The position numbers and the translations under genes were made by a program. Below the pieces are notes generated by a model, which worked only from the letters and a program-made list of their open reading frames with translations, was not told the origin of the DNA and searched no databases. A DNA stretch of 64,000 nucleotides from Ophiura sarsii (taxonomy: Eukaryota > Echinodermata > Ophiuroidea > Amphilepidida > Ophiuridae): positions 32,891,150-32,955,149 of the forward strand of contig CM069452.1 in assembly GCA_035610835.1 (NCBI GenBank), written 5' to 3'. Numbering within the stretch: position 1 is the stretch's first letter; each line of letters opens with the position of its first letter. Positions 33,208 to 45,100 of the stretch are shown here, piece by piece.

Positions 33208-33341
33208 CAGTGGCTTAACTAGGGATGTGCTATAATAGGTGGGTGAGTCGCCCACCTTTGGAAATTGTTGGGGAACCCGTAAAACGCTTCGATCGCTCAG
33301 GTTTTCTAACATCGTCTACTGCACACCTGGTTATGCCCCTG
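33208..33341. mobile_element. Short hAT-like MITE
   Basis: It starts CAGTGGCTTAACTAGGG and ends CCTGGTTATGCCCCTG, inverted repeats of the CAGxGGCxTAAC form found in hAT elements. The length is 134 bp. No 8-bp target duplication is visible. Confidence 0.55.
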
Positions 33342-33697
33342 ATGTAATAACAAACAAATACATTGTACTGACAGTCATTAACGTATTGATCAGTTTAATG
33401 ATGCAAATATCATTATTAATGATTCTTTCTCCAGTTTATGTGCATAATACTTTGTAATGCTATTTTGTGAATAGAACTTTAATAGCTTTTAATGTGATAG
33501 CTGTGCTCAAATTGATTCTTTGATGGATTGTGTTCATATAATTAGAATAGCAGGAGAACACAGCTACCAAATGAAACATTGTTATGATTGTGGGGCGTAA
33601 TTCTGATTGACGTCATCAAAATAAAACGAGTCCTATTTTCAAGTTCTCGTTGATCCCAATGTTAGATAATGTCATCGTTCAAGAGTATTTTGAGAAA

Positions 33698-34000
33698 TCA
33701 AGTAATCGCAAGTGACAGTAAGATCAAGATATACTGCGTCGAGCGTAGTAAATTTTGAGGAAGACTCTGACCGTCAGAATGTTCAACCGTCAGTATGTTC
33801 ACCTCAAGAAAGGTCGGCTTAAGCTTAAGTTCAACATTACCTCCACTAATCTTCCTCTTTTGTATCCGATGAAAGCACACGACAAAGGCAACATTTCCTA
33901 CAGCAAATACAAGGAGAATTTGTTCGAGTACTCCTATGGAGGGCAATATTTGTCTGTTTTTCATGACGAACTTGATTTAAAGCTTTACAAATTTTGTTGA
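33698..34000. other. Overlapping antisense frames in a duplicated block
   Basis: A plus frame (33755-34000, 81 codons) and a minus frame (33964-33698, 88 codons) overlap here. The minus frame has a hydrophobic run, QILLVFAVGNVAFVVCF, that could be a membrane segment. The related block at 40735-41045 is diverged, with the frames broken. Neither is recognised as a protein. An exon downstream of the minus-strand exon at 35399 is possible, but no acceptor in matching phase was found. Confidence 0.2.
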
Positions 34001-35392
34001 TAAAATGCCACTAACGGAAATGGTAAGAGATGTAACGTTGCAATTGTTTCCCTTCAAGATAATGCTCAGAATGGCCCAAATTTAGATTATCCGATAATAA
34101 ATACGATGAAATCCCTGAATTATAAAGAGGATTGATCCCCATTACTTGACCGATCTGTGGAATTTCATATATTTCTTCGTGCAGCACCCTTCATACGAAA
34201 TTCTTAGTGACCACAGATTCAATCGATGAAGTGATAGAGCTGTCAAAATTGCTGCAGCTGAGTTATGATATAATCTACAAACTGATTAAAAAGATGTTAT
34301 CAACTCTGTCAATCTTCAAGACAGTTTTAATCATCTTCAATGTGTGGTTTTAAGAAATAAGTTGACTGACCCGTTTATTAATCTCTTAGAGCAACATTGT
34401 TTTATAACTTCACTCTTATATGTGTTTAATATAATGGTAACAATTATAAACACAGCCACTAACCACAGGTTAGAATCTAACAGATGCTTAATTAAGGTTT
34501 TGGTACTATGGAGTATGCAATATGTCCATAAGATGCTAATTTGATCTACACTTAAAGTATACTGTTACGTAGGTTTTAAAATGCAAAGACTAAAAACGAT
34601 GTACAGGGACATGGCTGATGAATTCTGATAGACATTTGTTCTCACGAGCTAAACTTAATTTGAAAATAGGGAATTCACAAGAAATCCAATATTGCAATAA
34701 TCTCATTTGGAGAAAGTTGTATTCCCATTCCACTGATGTTTACGGTTTCTTAAAAGCACTTCATGGCGTATTCGACTTTACATACCGTATTTGCTCTTAC
34801 ACTCTCGAATCATAAATATATCTTCGTTGCAATGATAATCGTGAAAACAAATGTGCGAATACTTTCATTTATGTGCATTAAGGTATATGTCACAACAGCA
34901 ATACCTGGCAAATTATTCTAAGGTTATTATTTGTAAATGATGATTTGTTTGCTCAACGCCAAGGATACGTCCTTATGTACGAATAATAACTAGTAATTAC
35001 TAATCAGGGCTATACTTTTAATGGATTATTGCCTGAATTGGGTTTTGTTAACACCTCTTTCAGATTCAATGTAATTAACTTAAAGGTGTATGTTCCGATC
35101 ACTTTAGCTTTTTTTCACATCAAATTATTTTGATATCATTGTTATGTTATATCATGATAATAAAGGGAGTAAACAAATACTAAGTGATGAAGTGACACTG
35201 AATGTAAGTCCATCAATAATGTCATCTTATTTTACCAAAATTCTGTCACAGACACAAAATAATATAGGTCAATGTTAAATCATATTTATGAAATAGTTTC
35301 ATCAGGAATTCAAACGAACCTTATGAATTTTTCATAGAAAAATTCCAGAATGGAAACTTACTTAAATCATATTGTTTTACTCTTGTAAAATG
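34000..35392. other. Intronic or intergenic part of unit A
   Basis: AT-rich. Plus-strand frames of about 65 codons at 34344 and 34618 are not recognised. GTATGTTCCGATCACTTTAG near 35090 resembles the start of the block at 63018. If the exon at 35399 is real, this is its intron. Confidence 0.35.
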
Positions 35393-35398
35393 ACTTAC

Positions 35399-35431
35399 CC
35401 GTATTTTACGTCTGAGACTAAAAGACATCAT
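35399..35431 (-). CDS. Candidate first coding exon, copy A
   Basis: On the minus strand it reads ATG ATG and encodes MMSFSLRRKIR, then meets GTAAGT (35398-35393), a strong splice donor after a complete codon (phase 0). Copies B, C and D keep the start, the phase and the donor. Against copy D, three of the changes are synonymous (TCT/TCA, AGA/AGG, ATA/ATT) and two change a residue. A TATAAATA word lies about 40 bp upstream (about 35466-35473). The short basic peptide would suit the cytoplasmic tail of a type II membrane protein, which is speculation. No downstream exon is identified. Confidence 0.5.
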
Positions 35432-35700
35432 TTCAAGGTTGCAGTAAGTGAATAGCAGTCAGTATTTATATCAATCCACAGAAAATGCCTATCATCACCT
35501 GAAGCATTACGATAATGTGTATATTGAGCCACGTGCGTCCGAGCGTCGTATGTTTTCCTACTGATCACGGAGTCACGAACGTAAGCATGGTAAATGGCGT
35601 TATTCGCAGCTTTATATAGCTACCAGAATATACCAGACAGCTTGAGGGTAATTATTTAATTCGTAAAGATCATCCCTCAGTGTTTTACCCGGAATTTAGC
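35432..35700 (-). promoter_or_regulatory. Conserved upstream region of exon A
   Basis: It aligns with 47403-47700 (copy B) and more weakly with 54165-54480 (copy C). Shared blocks include the TCATCACCT region and GTGCGTCCGA. A contains CACGTG at 35532-35537; B and C have GCGTGCGTCC and GCGTGCTTCC at the same place. Promoter function is inferred from conservation and position only. Confidence 0.35.
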
Positions 35701-36340
35701 ATGTCGTCAAACCATCTAATTTAATGTTCTTATTGTCCATATACCTTAAAATGCCAACCAACCAATCAAAAATATATGATGGTAGCGATTGCTGAGTCCA
35801 ACATACATTTAAAGAAATGAGAAATGATAATAGACTTAGAATTAGTCGTCTGTTACGGCACAATACGAGCAAAATCCCAATACGTGCACGTATTGGGCTT
35901 TTCCACGTATTGGGCCGTAACAGTTGTCCACGAAGGCGTAGCAACTGCGAGGATAACGAGATGCGACCGAAGCGAGCAGGAAACTTCAAAGTGTCACAGT
36001 TTCGGGCTATTGGATGATTGGGGAGGCGCGAGTCTAGTGCTATCTGAAATCGCCGCGTGGTGGTTGGGAGTATTCGCCGTCGTCCGAACTTCACCGTCTG
36101 ACAGTAAATATGGTTAAGCAATCTAGCAGTCATCTCATTGTACTATTAATTTATCAATGACATCGTATTAATGTATCAACATATATATAACCCCTACTTC
36201 GTATCCCGTTCTCTTGGAAAACACATCTGTAACCAAACTGATCCACTTTCAAAATCAATCTACGGAAAGCAATATATATGCACATTATTCTTGCTTTTTT
36301 CAATCCAACTCCGTTCGTTGAATATCCTTAAAGTATACCG
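35701..36340. other. No gene supported; contains hairpin
   Basis: A 145-codon minus frame (36133-35696) is the longest in the window, but it resembles nothing known and runs through the palindrome at 35851-35922. The stretch 35925-36110 is richer in CpG than its surroundings. Confidence 0.35.
35851..35922. repeat. 72-bp near-perfect palindrome without loop
   Basis: The centre is GTGCAC at 35884-35889. Pairing holds from 35851 to 35922 with three mismatches (35860/35913, 35868/35905, 35870/35903). The core is CCAATACGTGCACGTATTGG. TACG words recall the CGTA family at 1-2117, but the ends differ. Confidence 0.85.
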
Positions 36341-36342
36341 GC

Positions 36343-36480
36343 CGAGTGCACCAAACTGGCGTAACTTACTAGGGAGGTAAGCTACCTCCCTAGTAGTTAT
36401 GCCCCAACTGTAGCATAACTTGATGTAATTCTGAGCAAAACTGGCGAGTAACACCAGAATAGTAACTAACGAGGTAAATA
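36343..36480. repeat. Diverged copy of the 115-bp palindromic repeat
   Basis: It starts GGCCGAGTGCACCAAACTGG and contains the palindrome CTAGGGAGGTAAGC mirrored as GCTACCTCCCTAG. It matches the units at 37776 and 37891 for about 100 bp, then diverges. Confidence 0.7.
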
Positions 36481-36754
36481 TCAACATTAATCAGCATCGT
36501 CCCCTTACAAACTTAATTGCCGCATATGCCAAGTGTTCACCTAGATACTTTACGGTAAAATTCTGCCGTGAATGGTCCTTCGTAATATTAAAAATGTGTC
36601 GTTACTCGCTAGGTCATAGGTGAGTGTAAATAAAGAATCATGTTGAATCGGCCTACGGTCTGGACAAAATGACGCCATTTTTGTAGCCCAAAATTTCGAA
36701 TTTGTTTACCGCTTTTTCAAAAATAAGGACTATCATGACATTACAAACATATTT

Positions 36755-37250
36755 TGGGCGAGTGTCACTATACAAATGTTGCACTAAGAGGTACAATTTT
36801 CATGATAAAAATCTGTTTTGTGTAATTGAATAGTTCAATGGTTTATTAACATGATGCCACTTCTATCGTCCAATCTCTGTGGCGTGCTACTGTGATCCTG
36901 TCTTTTATAAACGGAAAACACGGGTTCGATTTCCGAAATTCCCTTATGTGGTTTTTTAAACATGATGGTGACTTAATAAAATAATTCAATATAATGGCCA
37001 AGGTATTGACATACTTTTAGTATTTATTTATTATTAATCAATTGATTTATTAAATGTGTATGTATTATTATTTTTTATTCATCTTTTTCATTTTCTTTTA
37101 ATGTACTTCTTAATTCATTTATATTTAATTATTCATTCTTTCATTTATATAACCAGGCATATGTGTTTATTCATTTATTTATTTATATTCGTTTATTTCA
37201 ATAGTATTTGATTTCATGTTGATTAATTAATTAATTAATTAATTAATTTG
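36755..37250 (+). repeat. Dispersed repeat R2 with tRNA-like B-box, copy 1
   Basis: It aligns with 62343-63000 (CATGATGCCACTTCTA, CGTCCAATCTCTGTGG, TGATCCTGTCTTTTATAAA, CATGATGGTGACTTAAT). It includes CGGGTTCGATTTCC at 36921-36934, which resembles a B-box, so it may be a SINE or carry one. The 3' part is AT-rich, with an ATTA run at about 37222-37247. Confidence 0.6.
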
Positions 37251-37775
37251 ATTGATTGGTTGGTTGACTGATTATTTGAAATATGATTTGTACAATTTTG
37301 TATGCATCATTGTGGATAGATTTAAAATATTTTTTAATAAACTGGTCATAAATGTATCATTGAGTAAATAGTGCATAAATTGATAATGAAATGTACGATA
37401 GAAATCTCCCATTTATCATCATATCTATGTAATCGTCCCTCGGGCAAATCAGAAATTATCATTTATAGTTACAGCATAAACTGTTATATGCTTCAACTTA
37501 CTCTTGGGTCCCGTATAAGATTTAGCGTACATTACTCGCAAGTTACTAGCCTAGTAGTAGCTTACCCCGGTTTGGGACTCTCAAAATATTGGGTTACGCC
37601 TCAGTTACTAGCGAGGTAGCGCTATTCTTCAGCTACCCGTCATTTGTGAACTCGGTCGTACTTCTTATTACAACGATGCGTAGGTTGTTCCAAATGGGTC
37701 ACTAAAAACCTTTTGGTTGGCAAAGGTTGTCACTTATATCAAAATTGATTCAAGCTCTGCAATACATTTTCGGCC
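37251..37775. other. No gene supported
   Basis: AT-rich. Around 37515-37620, phrases such as AGTTACTAGCGAGGTAGC are loosely related to the neighbouring 115-bp repeat. Confidence 0.35.
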
Positions 37776-38005
37776 GAGTGCACAAAACTAGCGTAACTTA
37801 ATAGGGAGGTAAGCTACCTCCCTAGTAGTTATGCTCTAATTGTAGCGTAACGTACTAACGATGTAATGTTTGACCTAAGTAACGACCTACGAGTGCACAA
37901 AACTAGCGTAACTTAATAGGGAGGTAAGCAACCTCCCTAGTAGTTATGCTCTAATTGTAGCGTAACTTACTAACGATGTAATGTTTGACCTAAGCAACGA
38001 CCTAC
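37776..38005. repeat. Two tandem 115-bp units with palindromic core
   Basis: Units start at 37776 and 37891 (GAGTGCACAAAACTAGCG) and are nearly identical. Each contains a hairpin core around GGGAGGTAAG and CTACCTCCC, then GCGTAACxTACTAACGATG. A diverged copy is at 36343-36480. Confidence 0.9.
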
Positions 38006-38578
38006 GTATTGCCAAATGCAACCCTAAAATCATTAAATGAGAACCGTGCTATTCACAAAACTATACAGTATATGGTAGAAAAATAATTATTCAATGTATA
38101 TTGGCCATTTTTATTGAACATAGACGTACATGAAACAGAGATGTGGTAATCTCGTAACTGTTTCGTCATAGCTTCGATCAATATGGCGCCGTCATACAGG
38201 TGATTTGTTGTGTGTTTTTGTGTTTTTTCCATTTTGCAGCCGAATTTATCTTAACGCGGCTCTTTTAAAAACTTCAACCTACGGATGTGGTCTGGATAAT
38301 AATAATGCTAAGTGTATGGCACGGATAAAAATAATTAATAAAGAAACCATCTTGAGTGATGACGTTTCAGTAATTATAATGATACCCTCTAAATTTACGA
38401 GCTTGCGTACTTGCCAAAAGAAGTGATTGATTCGATGACCGAACGCCAAAAAAACGCAAATACGAGAAGGTAATATGAGTCTTTAAATTCATTCATCATC
38501 ATTATATTATTAAAAATGATGTAACTCTGTCATTGTATGCCTAATTAAATTTAAAATGTTGGTGTCAATGTGTGTATA
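38006..38578. other. No gene supported
   Basis: AT-rich. A 73-codon plus frame at 38205 resembles no known family. Confidence 0.35.
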
Positions 38579-39224
38579 CAGGGTGAGTCAAAAAAAACCT
38601 ACAATAGTGGAAAGAAACCATCTTGTTTTCAAAAACAAAATGGTGTTTGAATTTTTTTAAACGTTATAAGAATAACATATTTGTTACTAATTTTATGTGA
38701 ACAAATGCGGTATTCGTTTGCCTTTGGTGAACTTTTTTTCCCATGCACCCATTTCACATGCTTGTCCACGAGACACCCATAATATGCTTAAGATTACAAA
38801 ATGCGTCTCTCATTAGAATTTGACAATTCAAGTACATATGTGACATAATTGGAATTTAATGCATCCTTTCTTGTTTACATGGGAGATAAAATAATCAATT
38901 TACATAACCCATGCTATGAATTGCTTATAATATTCTAAATTTGAATACAAAATGACATTATTCTAATTTTTTTGTTGGCTGGATATTCAAATGTGAACAT
39001 GAAATGTGTGCAATTTCAGTTGAACAAACAAGTAAATGTAAATTGGGTTGTGCAGCAAAAAAGATTCACCAAAGACGAACGAAATTGAAATTGACTTCAT
39101 TTTGTTCACATAAAGTTAGGTACAAATATGTCGTTTTGCAACGTTTAAAAAAGTTCAAATTTCAACTTGCTTTTGAAACAAGATGGCTTCTTTCCACTAT
39201 TGCAGCTTTTTCTGACTCGCTCTG
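38579..39224. mobile_element. Mariner-type MITE with long inverted repeats, 646 bp
   Basis: It starts CAGGGTGAGTCAAAAAAAAC and ends TTTTTCTGACTCGCTCTG, with TA at 38577-38578 and 39225-39226. The arms pair over about 190 bp, including CAATAGTGGAAAG with CTTTCCACTATTG and the CTTTGGTGAA block. Frames inside are by-products of the arms. Confidence 0.8.
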
Positions 39225-39880
39225 TATGTTTCAGGTCAAATAATCAATTTGTAAGAATTGACCCCCACCACCACACCCAGATCATTGTTTTGGCAAACAC
39301 CCCTCAAATTTTGGCCAATTGCAATATTAAAAAACCCGAGATACCCAGAAGATCACACTATCAAATACAGGGCAGCCCTAAAGAATTTGAAATATCATAG
39401 CCCACAACTAATGCATGTATGTAATACGGTATTTAGACTCGTAATAGGAAAGTAAAAAACGCTGAAACGATTGCACTTTTTATTCATTTATTCAAATCCT
39501 TGACTTTGGTTGGTTGTTATGCTACTCGCATTTGCGTTTGATAAATGATACACGCGCCGTAACGTATTGCAAATATTCTAATCATTCTTCTCATAAATAT
39601 CAGTTCAGTAGAAATCAAGAAGGTTAGTTTGACAATGACAATAGAGATAAATAATATCACAATATGTCTCAATGGAAAGAAAGACAGCTACAGTGGAATA
39701 ATATTTCCTAAAAAGTAATCAGCTAAGAGAAAGTGTTTAAATATTATGAATGAGAAATAATGAAGTTTATTACAACCAAGATCCAGGCACATTTACAAGA
39801 TAAAAATCATAATCCCCCCCCCCCCCCCCCCGCCCCAGTTACCCATGGCATGGACCTAATTTCCTTTTACATGTACGTGT
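39225..39880. other. No gene supported; poly-C at about 39813-39830
   Basis: Three short overlapping frames at 39167-39455 are not recognisable. A C run lies near 39813-39830. Confidence 0.35.
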
Positions 39881-41889
39881 ATTTAAGAAGGGAGACGTAT
39901 TTATAAATGCAGTTGTATTTCACCTGAACAATACTTTGTTCTTTAAAATCAGGGAATTCAACCTGTTGAACCTTTCAAGAAAACGACAATAATTGTTGAT
40001 TATTATGATAGTACATCAAGATAAATGACAAGAAATCTACCTAAATTGCCCACGGATAGTTGATTTCTATAAGATAATGGAAACCACAATCGCAGCAAGG
40101 GTTATTATCTCGTAATAATATGACCTTTTCAAGCAAAAGAAATCGTCAATGCTTAATCATAACATTCAACTTCTAGCGGTTGTAATATAATAAGTGGCAT
40201 GCCATATTTCAGGACATAAATAATCTACTTATTGAATCTTCAGGAGATTTCAATGTTATTGTTAATATCGGGGACAAAACCTTCTATCAATTTATTACGT
40301 ATTCGTGAATGTTGGACGAACAAATAAATAACAGCTAATCAAATGTTCAATCTATTTATTATTCAAATATTCAAATATCATCAATTATTCGTTCTATATA
40401 CTAAAAGATATGAAACAGAATATTATAAGGACACATAATGCAAGTTAATCATTTTTCCATTGCCTTTTCCCATACAATCGCTCTTCAGAGAAAACATAGC
40501 AATGATATAACTTAGTGAATCGTAGTGCTACGGAAGGTTAGGGTTAATGTACATAAGACTTTGGAATGCTATTTTGTGGGTAAACGATTTTAATGTGATA
40601 CATGTAGGTGTACGGAAATTGTATCTTTGAAGGATAATTTGTATATGTCAAGAATAACAAATATCGAGCGGATTTGAAATTAAACACTTGTTGTGATTTA
40701 GATGCTTTACACCCATTTAAATGTAGGCCTACTTCTTCAGAAAAAGAGTCCCATTTTCAACTACCCAGTACAATTATGATCCCAGTATTATAGATTCTGT
40801 CATCGTTCAAGTGTATTTTAATTAATCAGCAACAGCAAGTGAAAGCAATATTCAAATACTGCGTAAATCGTAGCAGAAAATGTTGAGGGATACTGACCGT
40901 GAGAATGTTCAACCAAAAAGGTCTTTTTTTAAAAATATTGCTCAGTTAGCTATAATCTCTACAGATCTCACTCTTTAAGATTGTATGGAAGCACAAGTCA
41001 AAATCTCTTATAATCACCAAATACAGACTGAGCCCAAGAACACAATCACCTTACACTAACGTTATAGGGCCATATTCTCGTATCAAACGCGGTTTAGTCT
41101 AAAGCCGTCGCCGACTAAATTCAAGTTAAACGCAAGTTTATCTTTTAAACAGGACGTTTAACAAAACACGTTTTAAACACAATGGCTGGGATTCTCGAAA
41201 GTGGACTAACTTAAACCTGGACTAACTTTAATCCTGGACTAGTTAGTCCAGGTTTAGTCCACAACAGGGGACTAACTCCATTTCTGTTTCTCAAAACCTG
41301 GACTAACTAGTCCTGGACTAAAGCTGGACTAAAGCTGGACTAACTGTGACCTCAAGGGTCAAAGGTTAGTCCAGGTTTAGTCCACGGTTTAATTGCTAGG
41401 CAAGATTGGTTTAATTGATCTGCACATGCTCAGAAGTTGTTTACAGTACTTTCAAAATGGTTGTCTGCACATCTATCATAAAGTGCAGAAAGAGTAACAC
41501 GAACAGAAAGAGAATCATAATGATAACAAAGGTTTTTTATTTTAATGACCACAGTGTGAACATAAAACTGATTACAATAGTTAAAGATTACATTGAAATG
41601 TGAATGGCATTATATCCCGGGGGTGTTATCATTTATAAAGGTATACAGGCCAAGGCTGAGCAATGAGGATTTTGACTAAGTCATGTTCTTATGCGTGTTT
41701 ATGTTATTTTGGTTGTTTTGCAGAGAAGCGCCATGAGCGTCACTTGCGGCGGATACCGGCGCTTTATAAATTACCATTATTATTATTATTATTAAATTAT
41801 TATTATTATTTAATGTAGGCCTATGTAGTGAGCGATCTGAGAGTATTTGGCAATTTTGTGTTTGATTTTGTCATAGGTACGGCGAGATT

Positions 41890-42385
41890 ACGTTTCATTT
41901 CGACCTTTTCACACAACATTGTAACCGCCCCCCCCCCCCCGTGGGTACTCGCATTTGGTGTGGTCGGGGGGGGGGGGGGGGGTGCGGCTGGAGATTCAAA
42001 CCCCTACTACCCATTTCTAAGGGTGATTTGGAAAAAACGATACCCATTTCAAAGGATTTTGCTTCAATATATAGACCCAATTTTCGGAAATTATCGGGAA
42101 AATTGGCCCAATTTCTTGCGAAAATAGACCCATTTGTAAAAAGTAACCCCATTATTAGGCCTTTTCCAGCACAAAATCATACCCATGTTTAGGGATTTTG
42201 TTGCAAACAAGCGACCCATTAGAGCGGCACATCCCCATCCCTGTATACCGTATTAGGTGAGTACCCCCACCCCCGGGCACACACCCTAGGGCCGGGTACC
42301 CATTAGAGCGGCTCATCCCCGTATACCGTATTAGGTGAGTATCCCCCGCCCCCCCCCCCCCCCCCCCGGCACACACCCTAGGGCC
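41890..42385. repeat. G/C-tract repeat block with two ~80-bp direct repeats
   Basis: CCCATTAGAGCGGC, CCGTATACCGTATTAGGTGA-like words and GGCACACACCCTAGGGCC occur twice (about 42218-42292 and 42298-42385). C runs (about 41928-41940 and 42347-42367) and a G run (41967-41981) separate the parts. The glycine-rich frames come from the homopolymers. Confidence 0.7.
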
Positions 42386-42387
42386 AC

Positions 42388-43553
42388 GATTCTTTTTTTT
42401 ACTAATTAACATTTGTAAAATTTATTTATTCCGTTTTAATACAGAATAAAGCACAATTCACTGAATAAAATGATTTTTTAAAAAAATCGACTGATTTTAC
42501 AAATGAAGAGGTATTTTGCAAAAGGGCCTACATCCACTTTGGCTCTTATTGAGAAAAAGTCAAAAAACTGTTTCTAAATATTCAAGTTGAGCAATTGAAA
42601 AACTGAATGGATTATGAAAGAGGTACACTACATACTAATTGAAATTGAAATAAATTTTAAATGTGCTAGTTTTAATTTTTTTTTAAATCATGTTTACATT
42701 TTTTGAAAATTTGGATGTAGGCCCTTTTGCAACAAAACTCCATCTGTTTGTACATAAAGAAAAAATACCACACACAAAAAATCATTTATTTTAATCATTT
42801 CAAATAAATAAGTTTGATATTGAAATGTATAGGTCACAATCCTATGTTTCAAGGAAATAAAGTCATTTTTTCCAAAAATACCTACATCTCATTGTAAACA
42901 GCCATTGAAGTTGTTGTTTTGTTGCAAAAGGGCCTGTATCCCGATTTAATTCTGGATACAGGCCCTTTTGCAACAAAACAACAATTTCAATGGCTGTTTA
43001 CAATGAGATGTATAGGTCTTTTTGAAAAAAAATGACTTTGTTTCCTTGAAACATATGATTTTTCCCTATACATTTCTATATCAAACTCATTTTTTGAAAA
43101 AATGCACCATAGCCCTTTTGCAAAATACCTCTTCAAATGTTGAAGAAGAAAAAATTGCGGTCGGGTGTGTCGCACATAAACGATGAAAGGGACAGTCAAA
43201 TAGCTGTGCTCGGTGCCCGCCCAGTGGTCACTCACCATACACCCATTAACAAAATATTTCAGTACCGCCCCCCCTCCCCCCCCCCCCCCCCTCCACGGGC
43301 ATGCATTCCAAACCACGCCCTCAAACTGTGGAGGGACCTCACCCTGACCCCTATGCACAAAGCCTATAAACCAATTATAGCCCAAACCTTAAAAGGGTAA
43401 CCTATTTTTGTGTTGATGTAGTAGGGTGTTGAATTGAATTTGTTTTTTTACCTTTGGTCGAGTTTGCATTGGGACTACTTCGCAATTAGACGACTCTTGC
43501 ATGGACGAGTTTGTGCTTAGATCAAATTTAAAAAAATAATAAATAAAAATAGT

Positions 43554-43601
<48 letters not shown>

Positions 43602-43772
43602 GGCAGCGATTTTTTTTTTACTAGTAAACATTTGTATGGGCTCACATGTAAAATCAGTTAGAATTTTTTTAATTCTTTTTAAAAATCATTTTATTCAGTG
43701 AGTTTAGCTTTATTCCGTATTAAAACGAAATAAATATTTTTTTCAAATGTTTACTAGTAAAAAAAAAAATCG
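42388..43772. repeat. Inverted-repeat cluster with TTTTGCAAAAGGGCC words
   Basis: The outer arms of about 100 bp are 42388-42490 and 43660-43772 (TTTACTAxTxAACATTTG mirrored). Inside, 42811-43086 is a palindrome centred near 42948. The word TTGCAAAAGGGCC or its complement appears near 42520, 42721, 42922, 42960 and 43113. A 43-base C run sits at 43555-43597. Confidence 0.7.
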
Positions 43773-45100
43773 CCTCCGGGCACGCATTCCAAACCTGGGC
43801 TTACTTTTAAACCCTTAAACTGTGGAGAGTGAGTTCACCCTGAACCCTATGCACGAAGCCTAAACGAAACCCATACAGCCCAATGGTAACCTATTTTTGT
43901 ATTGATGTAGTAGGGTATTCTATAATTACTCCCAATAATTAAATTATACTTGTCAATGTCATGAGACAAACAAATTGTATTGGTTGAATTGACAAGGATT
44001 ATTGTGACATTTGGTCGACTTTGCAGTAGGACAACCTTTACAATTGGACGACTCTCAGATGGACGAGTTTGCGCTTGGACGACTTGGCTTGCATTATTTA
44101 CTTCATAATTTATTCAGTCTGAACAGAGAGTGAGGCCTCTTAAATCTGGCAGGAAATTAATGTTATTTTAAAGTGTTAATAACAAATCTCCAATAAGCAG
44201 AATTACTGTGAACAGTTGTTAAAGGGGTAGGTTTATAACATACAGGTTAGTACATTTAGCGGCCTTAGAAAGAGAAGAGAAAGTTGAGCCTACTTCTTGT
44301 AAATAATTGTTCAGTTTCACGTTTTAAGCTTACTTCCAACCCACCTGAAAATGTTTAATATATTCCCAATCAGATTCTGTTTAATTAAAGGATGGGATGA
44401 TCAAACCATAGATGATCTTGTCCCTAAAGTAAAAGTATTAAGTGGACATTTTTTGCCTATTGATAATAAATAATGGGGGGTTAATAAATTGAGTAGGGCC
44501 TAGCCCTAGGCCTAGTCGGTGTATTCCAACGATTCTTATCTGTTAATTGAGATGTTGTGAACATACCAAGCATCATGATAGTAACACTTATACATTCAGG
44601 TGTGCGCATGTAGGGGTCTAAATGACTGAAATGGTCAAAGCTTTGCTGTGCCTAACAACAACGTAGCTAGGCCTGCAATTGGGCCTAGCTTATAAGCTTA
44701 GGCCCCCTACTTGAAATCTGCCTTAAAATTTCTATACGCATGCACTATGATGCAGTCTCATCACCACGTACTCCCCATTAGAGAGTGTAAACTCAACAGT
44801 TGATAGTATTTTACAAATATGATTACATTCAGGAATGTGAACTTATCTACGTGCTGTCAATACTTGCAAATGCACTGGTTGGTATAATAGTGACTGGCTG
44901 CAGTTTGAGTGCCGGATCAAATCGGGCTCTAAAACCCCACATAAATGCAAAACAGTTTCCTTTGAGAATTTATATCTTTGTCTAAAACAATCCTGGGTAT
45001 ACAATTCAAATGGATTTTACGATCAACCAAAACTCGCTCTGGCCTAGAGTGAAATAATTGCCTCAGATAATGCAATCTCCTCAACACTGCCAAGCTGTCA
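43773..45100. other. Interior of the 4.1-kb element, no gene
   Basis: 43775-43925 repeats 43290-43430 with changes (GGGCACGCATTCCAAACC, ACCTATTTTTGTxTTGATG). The rest is AT-rich, with TTGGACGAC words near 44010-44090. No transposase or other family is recognised. Confidence 0.4.

Larger units (their letters stand above)
31410..35700 (-). repeat. Segmental duplication unit A
   Basis: Blocks along this segment recur in the same order at 39880-41050 and 46880-47720: 31640-31800 with 39940-40120, 32465-32560 with 40150-40230, 33440-33480 with 40560-40610, 33560-33800 with 40735-40920, and 34970-35650 with 46890-47600. It is given minus because the only coding signal, the exon at 35399-35431, is on that strand. 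Later insertions within it are listed separately. Confidence 0.65.

Noticed and set aside
33698..33964. Second exon with a membrane segment for the exon family
   Set aside because: The hydrophobic run is suggestive, but no acceptor in phase 0 was found and the duplicate at 40735-41045 does not keep the frame; listed only as a weak observation.
35696..36133. 145-codon minus-strand frame, the longest in the window apart from repeats
   Set aside because: It crosses a 72-bp palindrome, is arginine- and leucine-rich from CpG-rich DNA, and resembles no known family; antisense frames of similar length overlap it.
42155..43631. Glycine-rich frames of 80-132 codons
   Set aside because: They are translations of C or G homopolymers and repeat sequence.
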